DNA of 64,000 bases from Segniliparus rotundus DSM 44985. GTDB lineage: Bacteria > Actinomycetota > Actinomycetes > Mycobacteriales > Mycobacteriaceae. The stretch lies in assembly GCF_000092825.1 (NCBI RefSeq), contig NC_014168.1:2099946-2163945 (forward strand). The letters are read 5' to 3'. Below, piece after piece: positions 1 through 9,448 of this stretch (the first letter of the stretch is position 1; each line of letters starts with the position of its first letter). The notes under the pieces are model-generated. The model did not search any database. It was not told the DNA's origin and saw nothing but the letters and a program-made list of their open reading frames with translations. The translations under genes were made by a program, and so were the position numbers.

Positions 1-2077
1 CGGCAGGATCGTACAGCCCGTCAGGGTCGAGCCGCGCGAGGTCCTGGGCGTGCTGGAGCGGATGGGCCTGCTTGAGCGCAAGCTCCTGCGCGCTGAGCGA
101 GCGCGGGTCCGCGACGGCTTTCTCAGGCGCGTCGCCCAGGTCATAACCGGGGCGGCCGGGCCAATACGATTCCACCGGGTGGGGCATCGTCGCCAACGCA
201 TGCACGGCCTTCTCGTCCGGCTCCTCCAAAAAACACACCGCGACCAGCCGCCACGATCTATCACCGTCCAAACCTTCGGCGAGCAGCCACCGCGCGAGCC
301 CGCACGCCAACAATCCCGGTTCCGTGATGTGGTCTGTGCCCGCTGGCGCTTGAGAGCGGTCCAAAATCCGCGTCCCCTCCGCCAAGCGCATCGCAGGGTC
401 GAACTCGCCGAGCCAACCAGTGGTGGTCGCTCTCGCGACCACCGGGCGGCACACGCCTGCTGCCTCGTTCGGCGCAACCCGCATGTCGTGGAACAGGAAC
501 CCCAGCGCGCCGAGGGGCACATGCTGGAAGGGCGGCCGCTGCACGCGGCCCCATGTCACACCGTCCGCGAGGAAACCTGCCCGGCCCGCGCCGCGCACCA
601 CGCCGCCGCAGGCGATCAACGCGGCGAGTTCGCCCGCCCCCGAAGCAGGATGCGCCTGAGCCAACGAGCCCTCCAAACCGCCGAGCGCAGACAAAAGCGC
701 GGCTGTCTGCCCGTGCGCCGCCTGCAATGCCGTGTGCGAAAGCTCGGTGGCGCGCGCTGTCCCCAACACATCCCCATGCCCTGCAACACGATCCGCCGCC
801 CGTGCGGCCCCAGCCGCTGCGTCACCGGTGCGCAACGCGTCCTTGAGCGCCGCTTGCTGCGCCGACTGCGCCTGCGTCGCTCCATGCGCCGCGCCAACGG
901 AGCCGCCGCCACGGCTCAGCCCAGAGCCGTGCTGCGAACCTGCACCGGAGGACGCGGGCGAAGCGGCAAGTTTCTCTGTCGCGACGGAGCCTTGCGCGGC
1001 AGTGCGAGGAGCGTCGCCGCCGCCCGCGCCGCCGACGCTCGCGATCCGACCAGATTGGCCGGGTCCGCCGAGGGGGGCTGCGCCAAGGCCCCCGATCAGG
1101 GGCGCAGACGCGCCCCTGGGAGAGCCTGACGGGGGTGGCGCAGAAGCAAGATGTTCGGCCACCGCGGCGCCCGATTGCAGTCCCGTGGACGCGCTGCCAG
1201 AAGAAGCCCCCGCGCGGCTGGAGACGGCTGCGGGGCTTTGCCCGCCGCCAACAGATCCTTGCCCTCCCCCAGAAGAGCCATCAGAAGCAGACTGCGCACC
1301 AGAGCGCTGATACTCGCCCCCGTGCATGTTCGTATCCCGGCCAGCGTACGCAAAGCCCCCGCCGCCGAAGGAGGAGCGGTTGCTCCCTGATCGCTCAAGA
1401 TCGCCCCCGCCCATTGCAGGCTGTCGTGCGCCGCCCTGTTGGAAGCCACCGCCGCGCATGGAGGACTGATCGTTGCCGGACCGCTCAAGATCGCCCCCGC
1501 CCATGCTCCCGTCGGTCCAACTCGTCGGCTGGCCGTCGAAACCGTATTCGCCGTCAGCCGGAGGCTTGTAGCTGCCCTGAAGCGTTTGGACTCTTCTGTC
1601 CTTGTTGTGGGCCATCTCGTCTTCGAGTTGTTTTCTGGCTTGTTCCAGATGCGTCTCCTTACCAGCGCGATGCAGTATCCAGTCTGGCCAGAACTGGGTC
1701 TTTTGCATCGTCTCCAACGCCTTGTGCCCCGCGTCCTGATCGCTGGACTTCGAGTTTCGCACCGGCGCTGCCGCAGCTTCCATGAATTGTTGGCCGGCAA
1801 GGGCTTTCGCGGCCAACGCCCCGCCTTTGTGACGGAATTCCTGCCGCCGTTCCCGCACTGCGGCATATGCGTCCGACTGCTTGCCGTCCAACTCGAACGC
1901 GCCCAACAGCTCCGTGTACGCCTGATCGGCTTCCTCCAAAGCCGACTGCAGATCGGCCAGCCCTCTCTTGTGCGCTTCCGCCGATGTATGGAGCACCGAC
2001 TCGTCCGCGTCCGAGTAGTACTTGTCAGCGATATCCTTGAACGCGCCTAATTCATCCGGCCAATCCATACCTGACAT
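1..2077 (-). CDS. Large Gly/Ser/Ala-rich protein, C-terminus beyond window
   Basis: An uninterrupted frame of about 692 codons starts at ATG 2077, preceded by GAGG, and runs off the left edge without a stop. Residues 1-160 are charged and helical (MSGMDWPDELGAF at the start). About 160-400 is Gly/Ser-rich linker with a repeated GGGDLERSG near residues 194 and 222. About 400-480 is Ala-rich, and the visible C-terminal part is a more ordinary globular sequence (WLLAEGLDG, VESYWPGRPGYDL). It lies 23 bp after the lipoprotein gene and is the last visible gene of the operon that starts at 3891. The helical head, long flexible linker and neighbours recall type VII secretion-associated proteins, but I see no WXG, PE or PPE motif, so that is only a guess. 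Function unknown. Confidence 0.75.
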   Translation of the reverse strand, partial: MSGMDWPDELGAFKDIADKYYSDADESVLHTSAEAHKRGLADLQSALEEADQAYTELLGAFELDGKQSDAYAAVRERRQEFRHKGGALAAKALAGQQFMEAAAAPVRNSKSSDQDAGHKALETMQKTQFWPDWILHRAGKETHLEQARKQLEDEMAHNKDRRVQTLQGSYKPPADGEYGFDGQPTSWTDGSMGGGDLERSGNDQSSMRGGGFQQGGARQPAMGGGDLERSGSNRSSFGGGGFAYAGRDTNMHGGEYQRSGAQSASDGSSGGGQGSVGGGQSPAAVSSRAGASSGSASTGLQSGAAVAEHLASAPPPSGSPRGASAPLIGGLGAAPLGGPGQSGRIASVGGAGGGDAPRTAAQGSVATEKLAASPASSGAGSQHGSGLSRGGGSVGAAHGATQAQSAQQAALKDALRTGDAAAGAARAADRVAGHGDVLGTARATELSHTALQAAHGQTAALLSALGGLEGSLAQAHPASGAGELAALIACGGVVRGAGRAGFLADGVTWGRVQRPPFQHVPLGALGFLFHDMRVAPNEAAGVCRPVVARATTTGWLGEFDPAMRLAEGTRILDRSQAPAGTDHITEPGLLACGLARWLLAEGLDGDRSWRLVAVCFLEEPDEKAVHALATMPHPVESYWPGRPGYDLGDAPEKAVADPRSLSAQELALKQAHPLQHAQDLARLDPDGLYDPA

Positions 2078-2100
2078 GGGGAATCCTCATCTATGAACAG

Positions 2101-2679
2101 CTAATTCGGGCAAACTTTGGTGAAATCATCAACGGCGTGGCCGAAGTCATTCGCCAGGGGATTTATTTCGTCCGCAGTCGAGTGCGCTCCAGCAGCCTCG
2201 GAAAATTTATCCGCAGTGTCAGCAAAATTTTTGACGGCCTCCACAACATCCTTCGGCGCTTCGGGACCTGGCAGAGCCCTCAGGAGCGGCAACGCCTTCG
2301 CCGCTGCTTCTCTGAATTTGTCCGCGGCTTCGTTGACTTGTGCGTCTCCAAAACCGGATTGCAGCACCAGGTTCCAGTACGTCTGCGACGGGTTGTAAAT
2401 CTCTCGCGCGCGGCCGCTCGCGCGACTGCAGAGCTTCGCCCGGTCGTTGATCGGGCTGACGCTCGGCGGAGCCGAGGCCGGGGCCGAGCTCGTGCCGCCA
2501 CCCGCAGGAACGACCGTCTGAACGACCGTGGCCGGGCCGCGGCCCCCTCGCTCGGTGCAGGCCGAAACACCCAAGACGGCCACAGCGGCGAGCATCGCCG
2601 ACGCGCAACCGCGCCCATGCCGTTGCCCCGTGTTCCACAACCCCTTCGCGTTGCGCGCGCTCGAACGCCCTCTTCTCAT
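2101..2679 (-). CDS. Putative lipoprotein, operon with helical proteins
   Basis: The 192-residue product has a long basic N-terminus, a hydrophobic segment and a lipobox ending VSAC near residue 40, so it is probably exported and lipidated. After a Ser/Pro/Ala linker the mature part is helical, with conserved-looking Cys in KLCSRASGR and the C-terminal KVCPN that could pair in a disulfide. Its ATG overlaps the stop of the upstream gene as ATGA, and it sits 23 bp before the large Gly-rich gene, so the four genes are probably co-transcribed. The N-terminus before the hydrophobic stretch is unusually long; a later start is possible. No family recognised. Confidence 0.75.
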   Translation of the reverse strand: MRRGRSSARNAKGLWNTGQRHGRGCASAMLAAVAVLGVSACTERGGRGPATVVQTVVPAGGGTSSAPASAPPSVSPINDRAKLCSRASGRAREIYNPSQTYWNLVLQSGFGDAQVNEAADKFREAAAKALPLLRALPGPEAPKDVVEAVKNFADTADKFSEAAGAHSTADEINPLANDFGHAVDDFTKVCPN

Positions 2680-3023
2680 TCGAACCTCGCAAGATGGCCG
2701 CGCCCCTCGAAACGCACATCGCGCAGCACGGCTGCGTTTGCGCCTTCGGATTCGGCATATTGCCGGGCCGCCGAACGGGCCGATTCTTGGTCCTTTTCCG
2801 CGACTTCATTCGTGTCTGCGTACTGCTTGTTTTTATTTTCCTGGTCGGCCTGGGATTGCTGTTGGAGGTTGCCGTTCTTCTCGTTGCTCCCCGCAGCGCC
2901 GCAAAAATCTCTCGTCTGCGCGTTGAGCTGATCCACCGCGGCCTTGACCGCCTGGATCGCGGATGCGATTTTGGCTTCTGCCGCATTGATGTGGTCGACG
3001 TCGACTTGGGTTCGCGCTGTCAC
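2676..3023 (-). CDS. Small helical protein, possibly WXG100-size
   Basis: A 115-residue product starts at GTG 3023, which overlaps the end of the preceding gene region. The first 50 residues read as an amphipathic helix (DHINAAEAKIASAIQAVKAA), followed by DFCGAAGS where WXG100 proteins have their turn, then a second very charged Gln/Asn/Lys/Glu-rich helix. Size and helix-turn-helix layout resemble an Esx-like protein, but the WXG triplet itself is missing. It overlaps the downstream lipoprotein gene by 4 bp (ATGA). Function not known; the secretion idea is inference. Confidence 0.7.
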   Translation of the reverse strand: MTARTQVDVDHINAAEAKIASAIQAVKAAVDQLNAQTRDFCGAAGSNEKNGNLQQQSQADQENKNKQYADTNEVAEKDQESARSAARQYAESEGANAAVLRDVRFEGRGHLARFE

Positions 3024-3024
3024 C

Positions 3025-3891
3025 TCACATTGCCTTTCCGTCTCGAATTTGGATCTGTGGGCCTTCGACCAGTTCGGTGAATTTCGCTCTGGCCTGCGCT
3101 GCGCACGACGGGATCACCGTGTCGAGACGAGAGCCGACGCGGGCGAAAACCTGCGGATGCAGCCACAGCGTGAAAGGGCTCGTGTAATCGGCCGCGACCA
3201 CCACGGAGGGGTCGTGCTCGTCGTCCTTGCCCTCGAATTTCACGCTTGCCGGATCGATCCGGCGCAAGCGCTCCAATGTCCGGGCTGTCCGCTCCTTGGC
3301 CTCGACGACCTCGGGGGTGAGCGCCACCCCCGGCTCCGAGCGCAGGACTTTCTTCGGGTCGGACGGCAGGCCTGCGAGAACGCGCGCGAGGCGCTCCCCT
3401 GCCGCCCGCTCGTCCGCCTCGCGCTGATGTTCCGCCGTCGGCTTTGGCCGCCGCGCCGCTTTGCGCTGCTGAATGTGTTCGTCCACGGAGTCCGGGCGCA
3501 TGTCTTCAGGCAGGCTCCAATACTCGTCGTAGTATTGATTTTCTAAATCGGCGCCGCTCGGAGCGGGTCGATGAAAAACGTCGTTCACCGCCACAAGAAG
3601 TTTGCGGATCGCGGCCACCACAGTCGACTCGATGGTCCGCGCCAGAAGTTCCGCGCCGACGAGTTCGTTGCGTGGGCCGCGCCGGTGCTCCAATGCCGTC
3701 CGGAGGGCTTCCCAGTCCAGCCACAGATCGTCCAAGGAGCACCCCTGTCCGACTGTGGCGCGCACCATGGCGCAGTTCGATTGTTCGGTCACGGTCAGCT
3801 TCGGCAACACTTCTTCGAGAAGCCGCAAGCGTTCTTCGTATGGCCGCAGTTCCCGAGGCGGCGGCAAAGCATCACCCGGACTAGCTGCCAT
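3025..3891 (-). CDS. Hypothetical protein, first gene of operon
   Basis: This 288-residue soluble-looking protein is the first gene of the four-gene minus-strand operon; its stop lies directly before the GTG of the next gene. It has no signal peptide or membrane segment. The N-terminal third is helical (RPYEERLRLLEEVLPKLTV), the middle is charged and Arg/Glu-rich, and the C-terminal 80 residues look like a compact domain (ADYTSPFTLWLHPQVFARVG). The upstream region 3892-4108 is AT-richer than its surroundings and is the likely promoter region. I do not recognise the family. Confidence 0.75.
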   Translation of the reverse strand: MAASPGDALPPPRELRPYEERLRLLEEVLPKLTVTEQSNCAMVRATVGQGCSLDDLWLDWEALRTALEHRRGPRNELVGAELLARTIESTVVAAIRKLLVAVNDVFHRPAPSGADLENQYYDEYWSLPEDMRPDSVDEHIQQRKAARRPKPTAEHQREADERAAGERLARVLAGLPSDPKKVLRSEPGVALTPEVVEAKERTARTLERLRRIDPASVKFEGKDDEHDPSVVVAADYTSPFTLWLHPQVFARVGSRLDTVIPSCAAQARAKFTELVEGPQIQIRDGKAM

Positions 3892-4108
3892 TCCCCGTCT
3901 TCTTCCGCCTCAAAGACTTCATAAGACCAAGTTTGGAACGGAAAACGAAGGCCGAAAAGCTTCCGAACGACCCGGTGTTCTTATGCGGGCAGAAAATTTC
4001 TTATTGTTTCGCGGCAGCGCTCAAACGGGCATTTCTGCGCTCTTCTCTGCGATATCTCGCTCTGTGAATTAAGTCACAATTTTTTCGTCTTGTGCCTGCT
4101 GCCGGCTC

Positions 4109-4879
4109 TCACGAAAAATCGCCGTGCCTGCCCCGGCCTGCGGCGAACTGCGCCGCGCCGAGCACAGCCTCGTCCGCGAGCGAGAACAGCCCATGCCGCC
4201 ACTCGTTTTTGATCGCCTCGTCAAGGGACAGGTGCTCCTGCTCGTACACCGAGAGCCGGTCGTGCCGCATGCATTGCTGGGGGAAATCCGCGAGCCGCTC
4301 CGCGAGCGCGAGCGCTTCGTCCAGCACTGCGCCCGCCGCGCTGACCCGGTTCGCCAGGCCGAAGGCCAACGCCTCCTCCGCGTGGACCGGGCGACCCGTG
4401 AGCACCATGTCCAAAGCGCGCGACTGACCGATGAGCCGAGGCAGCCGGATCGTCCCGCCGTCGATGAGCGGCACCCCCCAACGCCGGCAGAACACCCCGA
4501 ACACCGCGCCGGGGTCCGCGACTCGAAGGTCCGCCCAGAGCGCGAGTTCGAGACCGCCCGCGACGGCGTACCCCTCCACAGCGGCAATCACGGGTTTTGA
4601 GAGCAAGAGCCGGGTCGGGCCGATCCCGGCGATCCCCGGCTCGCCAGGCGGGACGATATGGCCGACCCTGCCCTCGGACACCGCCTTGAGGTCGAAACCG
4701 GCGCAAAAACTCCCGCCCGCCCCATAAAGGACCGCGACGTTGGCCTCCTCGTCCTCGTCGAAGGCCAGAAACGCGTCGACAAGCGCCCCGGCATGCTCCC
4801 CATCGATCGCATTGCGGACCTCAGGACGGTCCAAAATGACGACTGTGACCGCGCCTCGGCGCTCGACACGAACAGGCAT
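4109..4879 (-). CDS. Enoyl-CoA hydratase/isomerase family protein
   Basis: A 256-residue crotonase-fold protein of normal family length. It has the N-terminal VTVVILDRPEVRNAID strand-turn, the oxyanion-hole stretch GAGGSFCAGFDLKA near residue 55, and the helix-binding GYAVAGGLELALWADLRVA near residue 105. Members hydrate or isomerise acyl-CoA thioesters in the cytoplasm. At the usual second catalytic Glu region the sequence is WGVPLIDGGTIRLPRL, as in many EchA paralogues of uncertain substrate. It is separated from its downstream neighbour by about 200 bp. Exact substrate cannot be assigned. Confidence 0.9.
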   Translation of the reverse strand: MPVRVERRGAVTVVILDRPEVRNAIDGEHAGALVDAFLAFDEDEEANVAVLYGAGGSFCAGFDLKAVSEGRVGHIVPPGEPGIAGIGPTRLLLSKPVIAAVEGYAVAGGLELALWADLRVADPGAVFGVFCRRWGVPLIDGGTIRLPRLIGQSRALDMVLTGRPVHAEEALAFGLANRVSAAGAVLDEALALAERLADFPQQCMRHDRLSVYEQEHLSLDEAIKNEWRHGLFSLADEAVLGAAQFAAGRGRHGDFS

Positions 4880-4902
4880 GACGCGACTCTACCAGTGCGC
4901 AA

Positions 4903-5622
4903 TCACACAATTCCGTACGACGGCTCCGCGCGCTTGACGAACTTGATCGCCTGATACGTGACCGGCATGACGAGAAACTCCACAGACGACTTCCACAAGA
5001 AGCCGAACACAGTGTAATTGATGAAATCGCGCCAAGTGGCGATGCCGATCGCGCTCGCGGCAATCGAACAGAAGACGACGGTGTCCACGAACTCCCCCGC
5101 CAAAGTCGAACCCGAAAGCCTCAGCCAGAGCCGCCGCTCCCCGGAACGACGCTTGAGCGCGACCAGGACATAGCTGTTGACGAGCTCGCCGCAGACGAAC
5201 CCAGCGAGCCCCGCCGCCAGCAGCCACGGCGTCGCGCCGAGCACCGAGGCGAACGCCGCCGTCCGGTCGAAGAACGGCGCGGCGGGCAGGCTGATGGCCG
5301 CGCGGAAGCACAACGCGGCCAGGACAAGGCCGGCGAATCCCGCCCACACCACGCGGCGAGTGGCTTTGAAGCCGTACACCTCGCTCAACACGTCGCCGAT
5401 CACATAACTGAGCGGGAACAGCAAGAACGCGCCGTCCGTCACGACCGGGAGGATTTGCACCGGGCCGAGGGCGAGCGAGAACCCTGAGAACAGCTCCACG
5501 CTTTTGGTGGCGGTGATGTTCGAGATGATCTCGACCGCCATGAACATTTGGGCGAGGAACACATACGGCGTGCTCGGCGCCGAGGCCCAATGGACCCGTG
5601 CGCCGCGTTGCGGCTCGGACAT
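4903..5622 (-). CDS. Queuosine precursor transporter (VUT family)
   Basis: A 239-residue integral membrane protein with about six hydrophobic helices. The diagnostic stretch FPLSYVIGDVLSEVYGFK near residue 70 and the aromatic FMAVEIISNITATKSVE match the YhhQ/VUT family, which imports queuine or preQ1-type precursors. I chose ATG 5622 (MSEPQRGARVHW), which gives normal family length; the open frame continues upstream but that part is low-complexity and would overlap the promoter region. It is divergent from the hypothetical gene at 5720, with about 97 bp between them. The 23-bp gap to the enoyl-CoA hydratase start at 4879 suggests co-transcription with it. Confidence 0.88.
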   Translation of the reverse strand: MSEPQRGARVHWASAPSTPYVFLAQMFMAVEIISNITATKSVELFSGFSLALGPVQILPVVTDGAFLLFPLSYVIGDVLSEVYGFKATRRVVWAGFAGLVLAALCFRAAISLPAAPFFDRTAAFASVLGATPWLLAAGLAGFVCGELVNSYVLVALKRRSGERRLWLRLSGSTLAGEFVDTVVFCSIAASAIGIATWRDFINYTVFGFLWKSSVEFLVMPVTYQAIKFVKRAEPSYGIV

Positions 5623-5719
5623 GCCGCCATTGAACCATGAGCGGCAGTGGCGGCACGCCCCGAGAACAAGTACTCTGAGGAAGCCTACTGTCAAGTATCT
5701 ACAACGAGCGGGAGTTTCG

Positions 5720-7510
5720 ATGAGCCTGGGCGAAGACCAGCCGCATGACGTCGCGGGGTCTGGCGAGGCGACCCTGCCCGCCCCGGAGCGGCCCGACGAA
5801 CCTCCCCGGCCGAGCGCCCCGCCGACGAGCGAGCGCCGTTCTGTGCAGCTCGCGCAGACCGCCGACCGGTTCTCGTTCCACTCCACGGCGACGACGACTT
5901 CCTCCGACGGGATGTCGGTGGTGCAGGTGAACCGCTTCGGCGAAATCCTCGACATCCGCCACCTCGGCCCAGATCCCCGCACCGACTCTTGGGTGCTGCG
6001 TTTCGCCGAGATCGGCAAGATCATGGCGCAGGCGAGATGGACCTGGTCCGTCGCGCTCGCCGCGATGGGCGACATGTCGGTGGCCGAGCATTTCGGACTC
6101 GAAGGGCTGCCCGAGCCGACCGCCGAAAGTCATCAGCACAAAGCGGTCGCGCCACGGGCGGTCGCGCTCAAGCACGACTTCCCCGGCGGGGTGGAGCTGT
6201 CGTTCGGGGCTCCGCGCGCGCCTCGGCCAGCACCGGGCGCCAGCGCGTGGGCCGAAGAGAACGAAGACGGCCAAAAGCCCTTCCCCCCGTTGCTCTTCGA
6301 CGTCGACTGCCCGGACCCCGGCTACCCTGACCTGCTCGCAAAGGCGCGGTCCTGGTTCTTCAGCGGCTCCCAAGACGAACGGGTGAAAACCATCGTGGAC
6401 GCGGCGGGCCGGCAAGTCGCGTGGTACACCCGAGGCGACCTCGCCAATATCTACACCAAGGACCAGCTCGCCGATGTCGTCCAGCACTGCCTCTTGCTCG
6501 CCAGGAGGGAAGCGCAGGCCTGGCTCGCCAAGCATTTCGCCCCGCTCTGGCAGAACTACCCCACCTGGCTCGTCGCGAACAGGCCCGAGGATCGGGATTG
6601 GGGGGCCGAAGCCGACCAAGTGCCCGATTCGCTCATCGGACCCGGATGGGTCGAAGGCTCCGCCCGCACCTACGACGCCCTGCCCGACTTCCTCGCCCAA
6701 CCGGTGGGCCGTTGGCAGCCCAACGACGCGAAACGGTTCGGCTGGCCGGGCGACTCGTTCGGCGAGCTCGCGGCGAAACAGACCGAGACCCGCGACGCGC
6801 TCGACGGCAGGCTGTCGCTGAGCGTTGACTCCAAAGGGCGGGTCGTGTCTTGGACAGCAGACCCAGACCTGCTCCGCTGGCATACCCTCGGCGAAATCGA
6901 ATGGATGCTGACCAGCCTTTATTTGACTATCTGCAAAGATCTTCAACTCCGCTTGTCCGCGCTCGCGCGGCAGACGGACCCGGATACGGGCATTCGGACG
7001 CTCTCGATCGGACTCGTTGATTTCTCCGTGCACGCGCCGGAATTCTCCCAGCTCCGCTGGTGCAGCGCGGCCCCGATGCGCCAGGACTACGAGCCGTTGC
7101 CGAACCAGACCGACGCATTGGCCGAGAAATTCGGCCTGAGGATTCGCGTGCCGACAGCCAACAGCGACCGGCGAGACCTCTATAGCGAGGCTTCACAGAT
7201 CGCGGTCACCTGTGTGGACGGCCCCGGCTCTGTGCTCGCGGTGAGCGTCGGCGGCGACTGCGCGCCCCTGGCCGTGCGAGTCGCTCCGAGCTGGCCCCAG
7301 CACTACGCGGAAGAGGATGTGCCCTGGGCTCTCGACAAGCTCTACCAACGCGGCGTGGACGTGATCCTCGGAGCACAGATACGCGCGCTGCGACCGGTGT
7401 GGCGCACCCCTGAGCATCTGGTCGTGGACCGCGATGTGCCTCGCCTGTGGTTCCTCGCCGACCTCCCCACGCCCTTTCACCACGCGCCCGGAGCCGTCCT
7501 CGACGATTGA
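5720..7510 (+). CDS. Hypothetical protein, 596 aa
   Basis: ATG 5720 is chosen because GGGAG lies six bases upstream; the frame is open further upstream but crosses the divergent gene. The first 60 residues are acidic and Pro-rich, then come repeated mixed alpha/beta stretches with many Trp (WVLRFAEIGKIMAQARWTW, WLAKHFAPLWQNYPTW). There is no signal peptide or membrane helix, so it is probably cytoplasmic. Codon usage is that of the host. It ends before tRNA-Gly and has no operon partner. I do not recognise the family. Confidence 0.8.
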   Translation: MSLGEDQPHDVAGSGEATLPAPERPDEPPRPSAPPTSERRSVQLAQTADRFSFHSTATTTSSDGMSVVQVNRFGEILDIRHLGPDPRTDSWVLRFAEIGKIMAQARWTWSVALAAMGDMSVAEHFGLEGLPEPTAESHQHKAVAPRAVALKHDFPGGVELSFGAPRAPRPAPGASAWAEENEDGQKPFPPLLFDVDCPDPGYPDLLAKARSWFFSGSQDERVKTIVDAAGRQVAWYTRGDLANIYTKDQLADVVQHCLLLARREAQAWLAKHFAPLWQNYPTWLVANRPEDRDWGAEADQVPDSLIGPGWVEGSARTYDALPDFLAQPVGRWQPNDAKRFGWPGDSFGELAAKQTETRDALDGRLSLSVDSKGRVVSWTADPDLLRWHTLGEIEWMLTSLYLTICKDLQLRLSALARQTDPDTGIRTLSIGLVDFSVHAPEFSQLRWCSAAPMRQDYEPLPNQTDALAEKFGLRIRVPTANSDRRDLYSEASQIAVTCVDGPGSVLAVSVGGDCAPLAVRVAPSWPQHYAEEDVPWALDKLYQRGVDVILGAQIRALRPVWRTPEHLVVDRDVPRLWFLADLPTPFHHAPGAVLDD

Positions 7511-7673
7511 ATTCACCCCGATGAGACATGCCCGCCGGGCAACACCTCTCGCGCCACTTGTGCGCATGACGCGCAGCGCGATCCTCGCTCTGGCCCCCGC
7601 GCTTGCTGCCAGAGCGTTTGCCTCCCGCCAGAGGTATCCGGTAGAGTTGCAAAGCTGAGGTCAAAGCCTTACT

Positions 7674-7744
7674 GCCGATGTAGTTCAATGGTAGAATAGC
7701 TGCTTCCCAAGCAGCATACGCGGGTTCGATTCCCGTCATCGGCT
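7674..7744 (+). tRNA. tRNA-Gly (CCC)
   Basis: A cloverleaf is visible: acceptor GCCGATG pairs with CATCGGC, the anticodon stem GCTGC/GCAGC encloses loop TTCCCAA giving anticodon CCC, and the T-arm is CGGGTTCGATTCCCG. The discriminator is T and no CCA is encoded. It lies 10 bp from the sugB stop, on the opposite strand. Confidence 0.95.
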
Positions 7745-7754
7745 CTCTGCGGAG

Positions 7755-8588
7755 CTACCCTTTCACCGCTCCGGAAGTGAGCCCAGCGACGATTTTGCGC
7801 TGGAAGAGCACCACGAAAATCACAATAGGAACTGTGATGACCACCGCGGCGGCCGCAATGGTGCCGGTGGGCTCTTCGAACTGCGAGCTCCCGCTGAAGT
7901 TCGCCATCGCGACGGGCGCGGTGATAGAACGTTCCGTCGCGGTCAAAGTCGACGCGAACAGCAAATCATTCCACGCGAAGATGAAGACGAGAATCGCCGT
8001 GGCCACTGCGCCGGGAGCCGCCAACGGCAGAATCACCCGGCGGAACGTGGTCATCGGGCTCGCCCCGTCCATGGAAGCCGCGTCCTCCAAGTCCCGCGGG
8101 ATCTCGCGGAAGAACGCGGCGAGGGTGTACACGGCCAGAGGCATCGCGAATGTCGCGTACGGCAGCACCAGGCCCGCCCACGTGTCGAAGAGCCCGAGCT
8201 TGCGTTCCACGTCGAAAAGCGGGGTGGCGAGGGAGATCTGCGGGAACATCATGACTGCGAGCAGGACCGCGACGAAGACTCGTTTGCCCTGGAATTCGAC
8301 CCGCGCCACGGCGTACGCGGCCAGCGCCCCAGCCGCGACCGCGACCGCGGTGGCGATGAGCGCCACCGCGACGGAGTTCGCGAGCGCGACGGTGAAACCG
8401 CCTGTGTGGAACACCTGCCGGTAGTTCTCCAGCGTCACATCGCGCGGAACGAAACGCCCGTCGCCGATGGCGGAACTCGGCTTGAGCGACAGGCTCACAA
8501 TCCACCCCACCGGAACGAGCGCGTACACCAGGGCGAGCAGGTCCAGCGCCGTCCACCCGACGAGCGCGCGTCGCGCGCTGGCGCTCAC
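7755..8588 (-). CDS. sugB: Sugar ABC transporter permease SugB
   Basis: A 277-residue permease with six hydrophobic helices and the binding-protein-dependent transport EAA loop ([23 protein letters not shown] near residue 180). It is the second membrane subunit of a MalG-type importer; with LpqY and SugA it matches the mycobacterial trehalose-recycling system. The GTG start overlaps the sugA stop. The expected next gene, the ATPase sugC, is absent: tRNA-Gly follows on the other strand. Confidence 0.9.
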   Translation of the reverse strand: MSASARRALVGWTALDLLALVYALVPVGWIVSLSLKPSSAIGDGRFVPRDVTLENYRQVFHTGGFTVALANSVAVALIATAVAVAAGALAAYAVARVEFQGKRVFVAVLLAVMMFPQISLATPLFDVERKLGLFDTWAGLVLPYATFAMPLAVYTLAAFFREIPRDLEDAASMDGASPMTTFRRVILPLAAPGAVATAILVFIFAWNDLLFASTLTATERSITAPVAMANFSGSSQFEEPTGTIAAAAVVITVPIVIFVVLFQRKIVAGLTSGAVKG

Positions 8589-9448
8589 CGGTCACGCTCC
8601 AGGCCGGGGGCCGAGGCGCCGAATATCCTCATGAACACGGCGACGATGAGCGCGACGCAGACGAAAACGAGCACGCTGATGGCAGAGCCTGTGCCGAAGT
8701 TGAAGGCAAGGAACAGATTGTCGTAACCGAGGAGAGACACAGACCCGGTGCCCGCAGCGCCTTTCGTCATGACATAGATGTTGTCGAAGACGCGGAACGC
8801 GTCCACCGCGCGGAACAGCAAGGCCACCATGATCGCGGGCTTCATCGCGGGCAGAACAACCCGGAACAGGCGGGTGAGCGCTCCTGCGCCGTCCATCTGA
8901 GCCGCGTCTGTCATGTCTTGGGGCACCTGCGCGAGGCCGGTGAGGAGCAAGAGCGACATGAACGGGCTCGTCTTCCACACCTCGGCGAGGATGATCGCCG
9001 CGATGGACGTGCCCTGCTGGGTGAGCGGAGCGCTGCCCTGCGGCAGGAGGTTCGCCAGATAGCCCGTGCCCGGCGTCCACGCGTAAAGCCACGAGTACGC
9101 CGAGACCACGGTGACCATGCCGTACGGGATGAGCACCAGCGTGCGCACCAGTGATTTCCCGACCAAGGTCCGATGCATGAGGAGCGCGAGCGCGAGACCG
9201 AGCACGAATTCGAAGGCCACGGAGACGACGGTGATGAGGACGGTCACCCAGAGCGCCCGCCACCAGTACTGGTCCGACAGGACCGCCTCGTAATTCGCGA
9301 ACCCGACGAAAGCCCGGTCCCCCGGTTGGCTGAATCGGTACCGCTGCGTCGAAAGCCAGAGCGCGTGGGCCACCGGGTAGGCGCCAACACACATCAACAG
9401 CACGCAAGCGGGCGCGACCAGGAACCAGCCCCGGCGTGTGGACGTCAT
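8585..9448 (-). CDS. sugA: Sugar ABC transporter permease SugA
   Basis: A 287-residue MalF-type permease starting at ATG 9448 ([13 protein letters not shown]), where ATGA overlaps the lpqY stop. It has six hydrophobic helices and an EAA loop ([20 protein letters not shown] near residue 190) that docks on the ATPase subunit. An upstream extension of the open frame is only a shadow of lpqY. It should pair with SugB in the inner membrane to import trehalose released from mycolyl transfer, if the mycobacterial role is conserved. Confidence 0.9.
   Translation of the reverse strand: MTSTRRGWFLVAPACVLLMCVGAYPVAHALWLSTQRYRFSQPGDRAFVGFANYEAVLSDQYWWRALWVTVLITVVSVAFEFVLGLALALLMHRTLVGKSLVRTLVLIPYGMVTVVSAYSWLYAWTPGTGYLANLLPQGSAPLTQQGTSIAAIILAEVWKTSPFMSLLLLTGLAQVPQDMTDAAQMDGAGALTRLFRVVLPAMKPAIMVALLFRAVDAFRVFDNIYVMTKGAAGTGSVSLLGYDNLFLAFNFGTGSAISVLVFVCVALIVAVFMRIFGASAPGLERDR

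Noticed and set aside
1096-1866. A 256-codon minus-strand frame
   Set aside because: It is Arg/Thr-rich and out of frame with the longer, better supported reading from ATG 2077.
5623-6075. Long upstream extension of the queuosine transporter frame
   Set aside because: It would overlap the divergent gene and its ribosome-binding site, and adds low-complexity Ser/Arg sequence not found in the family.
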